From assembly GCA_910588865.1 (NCBI GenBank), contig CAJUSJ010000009.1, positions 1 through 32,059 of the forward strand: a stretch of DNA of 32,059 nt. The letters run 5' to 3'. This document shows, one piece after another, positions 24,396 to 32,059 of this stretch (position 1 is its first letter; each line of letters begins with the position of its first letter). Source of the stretch: an uncultured Lachnospiraceae bacterium. GTDB taxonomy: Bacteria; Bacillota; Clostridia; Lachnospirales; Lachnospiraceae. Made by a program: the position numbers and the translations under genes. The notes under the pieces were generated by a model. The model worked only from the letters and a program-made list of their open reading frames with translations, was not told where the DNA came from and made no database searches.

Positions 24396-26147
24396 TCAAT
24401 ACTCTAATGGAATCTTTACAGTAATCTGAGTAAACTTTCCCATCTGACTTTCCACAGAAAGCCCATACTCTTCTCCATAGATCAGTTTCAGCCTTCTGTC
24501 CACATTGGGCAGGCCGATGCCGCTCATCTGGTCCCCTTTCAGCTTCTCTTTGTGGTCCAGAAGCTGAGGCACCACCTCCTCCGGAATCCCAATGCCGTTA
24601 TCCCGCACAGACACATACAGACAGCCCTCTTCTCCATAGGCGCGGATCAGGATGGTTCCATCTTTTCCTCCTGGCTCAATGCCGCTGAATATGGCATTCT
24701 CCACCAGGGGCTGGAGAGTAAGCTTTACAATCTTCGCGTCATAAAGCCCTTCTTCCTCTACCACCACCTTCAAATCGAACATTTCCGCGTATTTCAATTT
24801 TTCGATAATCACATAGTCATTTACAAAATCCAGTTCCTGCCTTAAGGTAATATGCTCGTCAACTCCCTTGGACATGTTCTTTAGAAGCTTTGACAAAGCG
24901 GTTACCGCCTTGACGATGCCGCTGTTTTTCTGGATCACGGCGATCCACTTGATGGAATCCAGGGTGTTGTAGAGAAAATGGGGATTGATCTGGGCCTGGA
25001 GCATCTTGATCTTCAGCCGGTTCTTCTCCTTCTCATTTTCCAGCTGTTCTCTCATCAGCTCCTCGATCTGGCTGCTCATGGCATTGATGGCCTTTCCGAT
25101 CATCCCCAGCTCATCCTGGCTCTCCAGCTCAGGGTTTGGCTCAAAATCTCCCTCGCCCACTTTTCCCACCTGGTCTACAAGCCGGTCAATGGGTCTCTTC
25201 ATCCATCTGCCGTAGAAAAGAGACAATGTCATCCCGATCCCCGCGCACGCCAAAAAGATGAAGACCACGGTCTGCAACAGCAGCAGGCGGTCATTTTTCA
25301 AGACCGCCATGTCCATGATCTCCATCACCAGAATCCCGCTTCTGGAATCCTGGACATAGGAGACAAAGCAGCTTCTCTCCCCTAATGTCCCTTCCATCTG
25401 CCCTTGCCCGTCTCCTTTTGCCAGTATGTCCTCAAGAAGCCGGCGGCAGTCCTCGCCTTCCAAATCCCCGATCCCGCCGATTTGCTGTCCTGTGTAGGCG
25501 TATACCAGCACTGTGTTCTGATTATCATCCTTCTCCAGCTTATCCTGATACAGCCGGGGAGACACAAAAAGCGCTGTCCAGTCCGGTTTTCCGGAATCGG
25601 AATTCCTGATGACTATGGGAATCATCCGCTCCTTCTCCCTGTAAAAAGGAGACTCTACCACGTCAAGCTTGTAATTGTAGGTGTCCTTTTGCAGTTCTCT
25701 CTCAAACCACCAGGCCTCCCGGATCCTTTTTCCGTCGTCTGTGCTGCTGTAGGTGCTTCCTGTGGAAATATGGACAGGAAAACGACTTCCAAATATGGTG
25801 AGCCGGCTGATATAATGGCCATAGCCTGTGATCGCGCAGAAATCGCTGATCAGCTTTACATACTCCAGCCCCTTCTTTCTTTCCTCCGCTGTCTCAAGGT
25901 TTCCCAGGGATCTTAAGTCAATCAGATCCCTCTCCGCGCAGTTGAGAACAAGATTCACCATTTTTTCATAGGCATCCTTATAATAATTGGCAATGCTCTG
26001 AACATGATAATTTACGGAATTCTGAGCCAGTTGTACTGCTTTCTGATAAGCGGTGACATAGCTGCTGACACTGAAGATCGTTCCAATAAAACAGATCATG
26101 CAGATGTTATAGGCCATGATTCGAAATAAGATTGTTTTTCTCTTCAC
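24396..26147 (-). CDS. Sensor histidine kinase, YesM/LytS type
   Basis: A 583-residue membrane kinase. Residues ~8-30 and ~287-312 are the membrane segments, with a 250-residue extracellular domain between (dCache-like by position). HAMP follows (RPIDRLVDQVGKVGEGDFEP). The His_kinase domain has QINPHFLYNTLDSIKWIA with the phospho-acceptor His390, then the ATPase with LQPLVENAI, DNGIGI and GIGLPNVDRRL. The frame extends upstream to 26219, but GTG at 26147 is preferred: GGAGG is 7 bases ahead and it overlaps the foldase stop as GTGA. The extracellular domain would bind a sugar directly or dock the binding protein encoded two genes on. Confidence 0.92.
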   Translation of the reverse strand: MKRKTILFRIMAYNICMICFIGTIFSVSSYVTAYQKAVQLAQNSVNYHVQSIANYYKDAYEKMVNLVLNCAERDLIDLRSLGNLETAEERKKGLEYVKLISDFCAITGYGHYISRLTIFGSRFPVHISTGSTYSSTDDGKRIREAWWFERELQKDTYNYKLDVVESPFYREKERMIPIVIRNSDSGKPDWTALFVSPRLYQDKLEKDDNQNTVLVYAYTGQQIGGIGDLEGEDCRRLLEDILAKGDGQGQMEGTLGERSCFVSYVQDSRSGILVMEIMDMAVLKNDRLLLLQTVVFIFLACAGIGMTLSLFYGRWMKRPIDRLVDQVGKVGEGDFEPNPELESQDELGMIGKAINAMSSQIEELMREQLENEKEKNRLKIKMLQAQINPHFLYNTLDSIKWIAVIQKNSGIVKAVTALSKLLKNMSKGVDEHITLRQELDFVNDYVIIEKLKYAEMFDLKVVVEEEGLYDAKIVKLTLQPLVENAIFSGIEPGGKDGTILIRAYGEEGCLYVSVRDNGIGIPEEVVPQLLDHKEKLKGDQMSGIGLPNVDRRLKLIYGEEYGLSVESQMGKFTQITVKIPLEY

Positions 26148-27169
26148 CGGCTTCCCTCCTGGTATCCATAGTCTTCCGCCCTGCCCCTCAAATAAGCGGG
26201 GTACGCCTCCTCCAGCCACAAACTGGTCAGCATCCCCTGGGCCTCCTCCCAGCTGACGGTTCCGTAATCTTCCATATCAATTACCTTGATAAGCTCCTGG
26301 GAAGCGCCGTACTCCAGAGGGAGACTGAGCCACCCCCTTTCCCTTCCGTCAATCTGCTCTGCCAGCCATGCCGCCTCCTGATTATCTCTGGGCAAAGAAT
26401 CCGTATCACACTCCACTTCTTCATAGTCCATCTCTATGCCAAAAGTCTCCCTGACTCTGGCTATGGTTTCCTCCGGTTTCTGTCCCGCGGCTTCGGCCTC
26501 GGTCACAAAGCTCCATGCCTGACCAAGGTCTTCTGGGTAATCTCCCACTTTCATAGAATAATAGCTGTAGATTCCCACTCTGGCTTTAAATCCTTTGGAG
26601 AATATCTCCGGATCTCCGTTATCATAAATCTGTCTCAGCTGCTCTTGGGAAGGAGCCAGTTCATCCTTCAACAACGCTTCTTTCAAAGCCTCTCTGGCAT
26701 CCAGCTGAGTTCTGGAAAGGTATTCCGCAAGACCGTACTGCTCTGGTCCATATGTACCTGTCCCCTTTTCCCCGGCTTGATTCTTTTCTTCCAGGGCCCT
26801 GTTCATCTCTTCCAAAGTTACGGGGATGTCTATGTCATGTTTTCTGGCCTCAATTCTCTCAACGGTATCCAAAATCGCCTGAGCTCTGGCCCTTTCTTTC
26901 AGAACCTGCCCCGGGGTCTGACCATCCACTTCTTTTTCCCAGAATCCTTCTTCATTGGGGTCCAGATGATAGACCTGGTAAAAGTAGGAAGACACGGTAC
27001 TCCGAAGATCCTTTTCGTAAAGTGCCAGGTGGTCTGTGGTGATGTCATATCCTTCCAGACTTATGGCGGCATCCGAAGATCTGTCAAAAGCCTTTCTCCC
27101 CATACAGACTGCCATCACCCCGATGACCGCGGCAGCAGCCAAAAGCCACCTGGACACTTTCTTTCTCAT
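26144..27169 (-). CDS. SurA/PrsA-like exported foldase (peptidyl-prolyl isomerase-type)
   Basis: A 341-residue exported or membrane-tethered protein. Residues 8-24 are a hydrophobic signal or anchor without a lipobox. The helical N-terminal part (RAQAILDTVERIEARKHDI, TLEEMNRALEEKNQ, YLSRTQLDAREALKEALLKD) is of the SurA/trigger chaperone type. Residues ~215-310 occupy the parvulin position (GWLSLPLEYGASQELIKVID), but the catalytic residues of parvulins are not plain, so isomerase activity is uncertain. It lies 23 bases after the lyase gene and is fused by GTGA overlap to the kinase. A job in folding the 1347-residue lyase after export is inferred from position alone. Some related proteins are annotated as PPIases in similar lyase loci. 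Confidence 0.7.
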   Translation of the reverse strand: MRKKVSRWLLAAAAVIGVMAVCMGRKAFDRSSDAAISLEGYDITTDHLALYEKDLRSTVSSYFYQVYHLDPNEEGFWEKEVDGQTPGQVLKERARAQAILDTVERIEARKHDIDIPVTLEEMNRALEEKNQAGEKGTGTYGPEQYGLAEYLSRTQLDAREALKEALLKDELAPSQEQLRQIYDNGDPEIFSKGFKARVGIYSYYSMKVGDYPEDLGQAWSFVTEAEAAGQKPEETIARVRETFGIEMDYEEVECDTDSLPRDNQEAAWLAEQIDGRERGWLSLPLEYGASQELIKVIDMEDYGTVSWEEAQGMLTSLWLEEAYPAYLRGRAEDYGYQEGSR

Positions 27170-27192
27170 GTCATACCTCCCGATTGTTATGT

Positions 27193-30100
27193 TTACTTTC
27201 TTCTATATTTTACCATTTCTTCTGTTAAAAGTCTTTCCATTTCGTGGATCTCCTCCATGGTGGCATCAGGGTCTGCCAGAACCTGGCGGGCCATGACGAT
27301 CAGTTCTTCCAGCCGAGTCATATCCGCATTGATAAACTCTGAGGACTCCACAGATGACGCCACCTGGTCTACCACGAAGCGCAGATTCTCGATCTTCATC
27401 TTCTCCGGCCTGTACTCCGGAATATCCCATGTGAGACATGGCCTTATTCCGTCTTTCACAGTGGTTCTGGAAGAAAGAAACTCAATGTAGTTGTTTGGGG
27501 CCTGGGTGGGAATGCTGATCTCAAAAGATACTTCTGTCTCCCCTGCCTCTCTGGCAGCCCGGATGATCGAAGCCACATCAAACTTAACCACTTTTTCTCT
27601 GGTTGCCTCATCTCTCGTCAGCACTGCCGCCGGTTCCGCCCCTATACGGTCAGGACTGGTGTTAAATGTCACCGTATGGTCACTCCAGTTATTTTCCACC
27701 TGCCAGATCTGGGCCAGGGTAAAGTCTTTTTCCGGCACACCTTCCTTGATCTGGAGAGTCAGGTAGATCTGCTCTTTTTCTACAGGAGCCTGACGGATAT
27801 CAAACTTTATCAAAGATTTCCTGGTGTAGGTCTGGCTGTTCTGATCGTATTTGACGATGAGACCTGACGTAGAGGATTTAAAGTTCTTGTCGCCGTCAGC
27901 GCCTCCCTGGACAAAGACGTCATCTGTGGAGTAAATCTCAGTCTGCCCCGCCATAATATAAAGTTTTGCCTGGATATTGGCAGTATTGTACAAGCCATCC
28001 GAGAGCACCAGAATTCCCGGAATCTCATAAACGCCCGCATAATCTTTCTGGTAATCTCCCCGCTGCCACTGTACTTCCAGCTCATGAACTCCTCCCGTGT
28101 GGTCATAAACCTTTACGGTCTCCGGAAGAGTAAGATCAGCGAATTTGACACCCAGGTCTGTCTGTATTTCCGCCGGTTCCTCTGCCAGACCTGTGATCTC
28201 CAGCCTGGAAACCTCCGAGGCCTCCATGGTGATCCTGACGGTCTGTCCTTTCAGTCCTCCTGTCTTCACTGCCAGCTTGATAAAAGGCACTGTCTCCAAA
28301 ACCTCTATATTACTGTCTTTTGCCTTCACGGCTCCTCCTGTGTAGGGGAGGGTTACATGGATGGTCTCTGTATTTTCCTGGGTAGGATCAGAAATTCCCG
28401 CAGTCACCTGCTGCCCGTCAAACTTCATGGTCACAGAGGAGGCTCTGTCTGATGTGATACCTGCCACGGTCTTCTCTTTGTCGTTCCAGAAATTCACTGC
28501 CGTGATCCCCAATGTATTCTCTTTTACTCCGTGAGCATCCACACTGCGTTCTATCACCTGAATCTGGGGATTTTGAGCATATTCTTCCGTTGTCTGGGGA
28601 TTCATGCCTGGTAAGATCACATAAGCGTAATCTTGATTCTCAGGGGATCTTCCATGTTCAAACCAGAAGGTGGCAAATTCATTGGTCTCCTCTCCCTCAG
28701 TAGTTCCCTGGGTATTCCAGTTTCCGTTCCGCCGCTCTTTCAGGGCCATGATATCAGCCTTCTCCGGGAAATAGTACCCAATGTGGGAGCCGGCTGTGTT
28801 TCCTTCCAGATGGAGCCAGGAAATCTGCTTTAACAATGTACCTTTCTCCGGGGTTTCCTGCCCGTCATCCCGAACATCTGTCTCTGTCCCGTCAGCTGTC
28901 ACACGGTTGGAGCCGTCTGCTTTTAATTTCCGGTTGTCCACAATCGTCTCCACATAATTTCCGGTAGAGGACGTGATTCCGCTTCCGAGAGCCACGATCT
29001 CATTGTCAAACATAAACCACGATTTTTTGGCGTCTGTGCCTGTTCTGCCGTTTCCGCTGTTTCCCAAGGTTCTAAAATGCATCCCCGCGCTTCCCCAGCT
29101 TCCAATGCTGGAACCTCCTACCCAGCTGTAGATGTTTGTTGTCCGATCTCCGGCTCCGGCTGGACGTTCCACATACTCTGTAGTGGTTCCTGCCAGTCGT
29201 TTTGGATTCACCGTAGCCCAGTAGCCTTCCCCGTACTGTTCTCTGTCATCGCTGTAGAGATAGGTCATACCATCGGCAATATTCCAGGTCCTTTTCCCCT
29301 CACTGTTGATCAGTTCATGTCCATACGTTCTGCTGCTGTGCATGGACAAGGCAAAGCCATAATCAGAAGTAATATGTACCAGCTTATCCATGGAGGCAAA
29401 CAACTTGTGAAGAGCATAGCCGCTTCTGGGCTTGATGGAGCTGTCCTTCATGATCTCATTGGCTTTCATGAGAGACGCGATATGGGTACTCTGATTATAA
29501 TAGTAATCCTCGTCTATGCCAATATAGTATTTCATCATGCTGTTGAACCGGTCTCTCTGTTCCCCGGGCATGGCATCTCCCAGAGGCATCAGGGCATCCA
29601 TAAGTTCGGCTCCCCGCTCCTTGTCGCTGGAGGTATTTCTGGTAATGTCCCTGCCGGAGATCATATCCATACACAGCCCGTTGTACAGAAACGGCTCGAT
29701 TCCTTCAAACACCATGTCAAAGACCAGATCCTCGCTGTGGTCATCGTAGCTCAACTCATAGTCGGAACCTGCCAGTACATTGAACAGGATGCCCAGCTTC
29801 TCATAAAGCTGAGATCCATAGCCTCCCATATAAGCCAAAGCCGCGTGCTGGATAAAAGAGCCGTCTCTGTAAAATCCGTCTCCAGAGTCCACATACCGGA
29901 ACACTGTCTTGTAAGCCGACTTCACATGATCCAGCTTGGCGCCGTTTTCTGTAAGGATTCCCACCTGAACCACCGCCATTCCTTTATCGATCAGGTTGGC
30001 GCCGGACATGGCCGGTGAGCCGGGATAGCCGGAGGGTTTGTCACAGACATTGGTAAATCTGTTTACCGCGTTCCCGTATGATCGTATCTGGCCGGGAGTC

Positions 30101-31236
30101 AGATGATCATAGAGAATCAGAGCCGTATCCATAAAAGCGATGGGGCCTCCGATCTCCCAGTGCCACCAGTTGCCGAACACCGGAGTATTTACATCACTGT
30201 CCGAATAATGGTTCTCATTCATGAAATCCAGAGCCTTTATAAGCTCTGTTTTTACATCCTCTTTCTGATAGATCTGACATCCTTCTGTGGCCCAGGCCAC
30301 AGCGATATCCTTCAGCCTGTAAAAGGTCTCTGCCACATTGCCGGAATGAACTTTAGCAGTATCCCCGGTTCCTTGAAGATAGCTCATATCCAGATCATCC
30401 CACAGATTGGAACGAGACAGATCATCGCTTTTTTTCATGGAATCCCAGTATCTGTTTGCTTTGTCATCCTGGTTGCTTATGTAAATATTTACTGCCTCAT
30501 TGCTCCTGTCCAGCTCTCCCCCCAAAAGATTATCAAGCCACTTTTCCCTCAGCTCTCTAAATACAGGATCTGGCTGGCTTTTTGAAGGATAGATCTTTAA
30601 GCAAGGCGGCAGCTTCTCTCCTCCGGATCTTGTGGAGTAAAAGATCATAGCCGTATTCCTCTGGCCTCCATCAGGGTTTTGGTCATCACTGGTGAGTTCA
30701 AGAGAAATGGTGGTCTCTCCCTTTTGAAGAGCCGAACTCACAAGTTCCGTAAGGTCTATGGCTACCATAGAACCAGGTGTTGTTCCATATACATCGGCTT
30801 TCGTAATGGTCACATCCGGTGTTGTACTGACGGCTTTCGGCTTTGTGTTATATGTAACTTTAGTTCCCTCCCAATTGTTGTCTACTTTGTAGATATATGC
30901 CTTCTCAAAACTGGTCCCCATATTCTCACCCATTTGGAGCCTCAGCTCTGCCTCACCTACATCCACGTTTTTCAGAGAAGAGATATCAAATTTAAGCAAT
31001 GTATGTCTGGTATAGTCCGCGGTGCCTGATTTTATCCTGAGCACGCTTCCGGAACTGGGGATATCGGCATACACTTTATCCGCGGTTTTTCCGCCCTGAA
31101 CATATACGTCATCTGTGGCTGTGAGAGTTATGGCTTCTTCCCCGGCCTTGGGACTTCCCATGACTCTGGTGTTCCCTGACACTGCCATAGCCATGACCAG
31201 AATACCGGCCAATATCTTTTTCCATTTTAATTTCAT
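27193..31236 (-). CDS. Secreted polysaccharide lyase family 8 enzyme (hyaluronate/chondroitin lyase type)
   Basis: A 1347-residue exported enzyme. Signal peptide 1-27. Residues ~38-220 are a DNRLRE-type beta domain (DDVYVQGG, then TRHTLLKFDIS). Residues ~235-600 are the lyase toroid, with NWWHWEIGGP (Asn356-Trp357-Trp358), SGAN (Asn414), FIQHAALAYMGGYG (His464, Tyr473) and GRDITR (Arg529, Arg533). The Asn-His-Tyr spacing of 50 and 9 is the same as that of pneumococcal hyaluronate lyase (Asn349, His399, Tyr408). The central beta region runs to ~1020, an Ig-like domain (LPETVKVYDHTGG) to ~1095, a second DNRLRE domain to ~1270 (VYVQGG/VFVQGG shared) and a helical FIVAR-like end. By family it eliminates across uronic acid linkages. 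No wall-sorting signal is present. GGGGG precedes the ATG. Substrate is not decided. Confidence 0.93.
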   Translation of the reverse strand: MKLKWKKILAGILVMAMAVSGNTRVMGSPKAGEEAITLTATDDVYVQGGKTADKVYADIPSSGSVLRIKSGTADYTRHTLLKFDISSLKNVDVGEAELRLQMGENMGTSFEKAYIYKVDNNWEGTKVTYNTKPKAVSTTPDVTITKADVYGTTPGSMVAIDLTELVSSALQKGETTISLELTSDDQNPDGGQRNTAMIFYSTRSGGEKLPPCLKIYPSKSQPDPVFRELREKWLDNLLGGELDRSNEAVNIYISNQDDKANRYWDSMKKSDDLSRSNLWDDLDMSYLQGTGDTAKVHSGNVAETFYRLKDIAVAWATEGCQIYQKEDVKTELIKALDFMNENHYSDSDVNTPVFGNWWHWEIGGPIAFMDTALILYDHLTPGQIRSYGNAVNRFTNVCDKPSGYPGSPAMSGANLIDKGMAVVQVGILTENGAKLDHVKSAYKTVFRYVDSGDGFYRDGSFIQHAALAYMGGYGSQLYEKLGILFNVLAGSDYELSYDDHSEDLVFDMVFEGIEPFLYNGLCMDMISGRDITRNTSSDKERGAELMDALMPLGDAMPGEQRDRFNSMMKYYIGIDEDYYYNQSTHIASLMKANEIMKDSSIKPRSGYALHKLFASMDKLVHITSDYGFALSMHSSRTYGHELINSEGKRTWNIADGMTYLYSDDREQYGEGYWATVNPKRLAGTTTEYVERPAGAGDRTTNIYSWVGGSSIGSWGSAGMHFRTLGNSGNGRTGTDAKKSWFMFDNEIVALGSGITSSTGNYVETIVDNRKLKADGSNRVTADGTETDVRDDGQETPEKGTLLKQISWLHLEGNTAGSHIGYYFPEKADIMALKERRNGNWNTQGTTEGEETNEFATFWFEHGRSPENQDYAYVILPGMNPQTTEEYAQNPQIQVIERSVDAHGVKENTLGITAVNFWNDKEKTVAGITSDRASSVTMKFDGQQVTAGISDPTQENTETIHVTLPYTGGAVKAKDSNIEVLETVPFIKLAVKTGGLKGQTVRITMEASEVSRLEITGLAEEPAEIQTDLGVKFADLTLPETVKVYDHTGGVHELEVQWQRGDYQKDYAGVYEIPGILVLSDGLYNTANIQAKLYIMAGQTEIYSTDDVFVQGGADGDKNFKSSTSGLIVKYDQNSQTYTRKSLIKFDIRQAPVEKEQIYLTLQIKEGVPEKDFTLAQIWQVENNWSDHTVTFNTSPDRIGAEPAAVLTRDEATREKVVKFDVASIIRAAREAGETEVSFEISIPTQAPNNYIEFLSSRTTVKDGIRPCLTWDIPEYRPEKMKIENLRFVVDQVASSVESSEFINADMTRLEELIVMARQVLADPDATMEEIHEMERLLTEEMVKYRRK

Positions 31237-31276
31237 AAGGTGTTCCCCCTGTCGTTTCGGTCAGATTCCGTCTGAT

Positions 31277-31316
31277 TTTCCTGGCTGACGGATTTTTTTG
31301 TCCGTCAGCCAGGAAA
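31277..31316. other. Perfect 16-bp inverted repeat with 8-base loop
   Basis: TTTCCTGGCTGACGGA pairs exactly with its reverse complement across an 8-base loop that is T-rich on the plus strand. It sits 9 bases after the wall-binding protein stop and 40 bases before the lyase start. Read as minus-strand RNA it has no U-run after the stem, so it is not a textbook terminator; it may partly stop transcription or protect an RNA end. On the plus strand CCGTC/GACGG is followed by seven T residues and might end antisense transcripts. Confidence 0.65.
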
Positions 31317-31325
31317 CATACTCTC

Positions 31326-32059
31326 CTACTGATTCCATACCCCATTGGCGTCTACCCTGTGGCCGTCCGGTGTCTCCTCCTCCAGATACATGGCTCCCAG
31401 AGGACGACTTCCTTTCTCAGGTGTTCCCAGGCTCCATGCTCCGTCCTCATCGCTGCTCCAGCCGGTCTTTCCTTTCGAAACCGGATTCAGGTAATACCAG
31501 CGTCCTTGAATCAGAACCCAGCCTACTTTCATGGCTCCGCTTTCATCAAGATAATACCAGAAACCGTCAACATCTTTAACCCAACCGGTCTCCATGGCCC
31601 CGTCTTCTCCAAGTCTGTACCAATTCTGCCCGTCGGCAAACCAACCGGTCTGCATATATCCCTTCTGATTAAAACGGTACCACTTTCCGTCAACCTGTAC
31701 CCATTCATCGGCGGCATAAGATCCATCAGGCTTTCTGAGTCTCCATGACGCCCCGTCCTGACTCCAGGTTCCTTTACTCCCGGTTTTCTTTGTACTGCCG
31801 CTGCCGCCGCTTCCTCCTGGTCTGTTGATGGAAGGTTTGTCAATTCCCGGTTTGTCGGTCCCTGGCTCGTCAGTTCCCGGTTCATCAGTTCCCGGTTCAT
31901 CCGTCCCTGGCTCGTCAGTTCCCGGTTCATCCGTCCCTGGCTCGTCGGTTCCCGGTTCATCCGTCCCTGGCTCATCGGTTCCCGGTTCATCCGTCCCTGG
32001 CTCATCGGTTCCCGGTTCATCCGTCCCTGGCTCGTCGGTTCCCGGTTCATCCGTCCCTG
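31326..32059 (-). CDS. Secreted wall-binding repeat protein, N-terminal part beyond the window
   Basis: The visible 244 codons are the C-terminal part. At the cut edge lies a run of about thirteen GTDEP units (roughly 31860-32059) ending in GTDKPGIDKP, then a Gly/Ser linker, then at least four cell-wall-binding repeats of the choline-binding type (GTWSQDGASWRLRKPDGSYA, WVQVDGKWYRFNQKGYMQTG, WFADGQNWYRLGEDGAMETG, WVKDVDGFWYYLDESGAMKV). Such repeats hold proteins to choline or other wall glycopolymers non-covalently. The frame of 31326-31655 is the same one and simply continues to the edge, so the internal ATG is not the start. The catalytic or ligand-binding part is out of view. It lies just upstream of the lyase gene in the same direction and may be cotranscribed. 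Confidence 0.85.
   Translation of the reverse strand, partial: GTDEPGTDEPGTDEPGTDEPGTDEPGTDEPGTDEPGTDEPGTDEPGTDEPGTDEPGTDEPGTDEPGTDKPGIDKPSINRPGGSGGSGSTKKTGSKGTWSQDGASWRLRKPDGSYAADEWVQVDGKWYRFNQKGYMQTGWFADGQNWYRLGEDGAMETGWVKDVDGFWYYLDESGAMKVGWVLIQGRWYYLNPVSKGKTGWSSDEDGAWSLGTPEKGSRPLGAMYLEEETPDGHRVDANGVWNQ
31858..32059. repeat. 15-bp coding tandem repeat (GTDEP), in 30-bp pairs
   Basis: About thirteen 15-base units encoding Gly-Thr-Asp-Glu-Pro, arranged in alternating variants so that the exact repeat is 30 bases. A few units differ at silent third positions. It continues beyond the right edge. It forms a Pro/acidic, extended linker in the wall-binding protein and is likely to vary in length between strains. 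Confidence 0.9.

Noticed and set aside
26132..27490. Plus-strand ORF across the foldase and lyase ends
   Set aside because: It is antisense to two well-supported genes and lacks a start signal.
29077..30018. Plus-strand ORF opposite the lyase core
   Set aside because: It mirrors the catalytic domain; no ribosome site, no recognised family.
31529..32050. Minus-strand frame of MNREPTSQGR-like repeats as a separate gene
   Set aside because: It is the GTDEP repeat read in the wrong frame; the true frame joins the wall-binding repeats and stays open to the edge.
31858..32059. CRISPR array
   Set aside because: The units are contiguous, 15/30 bp, without unique spacers, and they encode a linker in frame.

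Overview
The window reads as chromosomal DNA of an anaerobic, low-to-mid-GC Firmicute, most likely a gut Lachnospiraceae (Clostridium/Enterocloster/Lachnoclostridium type). The support is the rex-acpS-nnr-alr-mazF run, an Rpn-type PD-(D/E)XK nuclease of the kind abundant in that family, YesM/YesN-type signalling, tryptophan/tyrosine-rich wall-binding repeats, strong AAGGAGG ribosome sites and consensus sigma-A promoters. The family call rests on recognised protein families, not on a database search.

Layout. (1) 1-4500 is an AT-rich accessory island, nearly all on the minus strand. It holds a cut-off gene start, a SUKH (SMI1/KNR4) immunity-like protein, an unrecognised small acidic protein, a decayed response-regulator fragment, an Rpn nuclease, two short unknown ORFs and an Imm21-like immunity protein. 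No toxin gene is visible. A 23-bp leader is shared, with one mismatch, between the Imm21-like gene and a decayed site near the left edge, so the island looks like a turnover zone for immunity cassettes. (2) 4500-12650 is higher-GC core DNA: yebC, a GH4 6-phospho-alpha-glucosidase, a secreted FMN/FAD reductase lipoprotein, a MATE transporter and a CNNM/CorC-type CBS protein. Three copies of an ~84-bp GC-rich hairpin repeat sit between these genes. (3) 12287-16725 is a compact minus-strand operon, rex-acpS-nnr-alr-mazF, driven by a perfect TTGACA-17-TATAAT promoter. (4) 16780-19080 is a scarred stretch: a MATE remnant, a frameshifted CPBP protease gene, an intact PadR regulator behind a perfect 34-bp palindrome, and a Uma2-family gene with its centre deleted. 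(5) 19080-21403 carries an ABC-F ATPase and a small membrane protein on the plus strand. (6) 21407-32059 is a minus-strand polysaccharide locus: a wall-binding repeat protein cut off by the right edge, a 1347-residue family 8 polysaccharide lyase, a SurA/PrsA-like foldase, a YesM-type histidine kinase, a YesN-type AraC response regulator and a sugar-binding protein.

How the genes may work together. In region 6 the lyase would cut an acidic polysaccharide (hyaluronan/chondroitin-like by family) outside the cell, and the foldase next to it could help the very large lyase fold after export. The binding protein, kinase and regulator have no permease genes beside them. They resemble the sugar-sensing three-component systems known from AraP-AraS-AraT in Geobacillus, so the binding protein may feed a sensor rather than a transporter. 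It also lacks the lipobox cysteine usual for its family. In region 3, redox sensing (Rex), acyl-carrier activation (AcpS), NAD(P)HX repair (Nnr), D-alanine supply (Alr) and an RNA-cleaving toxin with no visible antitoxin (MazF) share one transcript. The locus most worth following up is the lyase plus three-component arrangement, then the immunity island and the palindrome-controlled PadR/CPBP pair.
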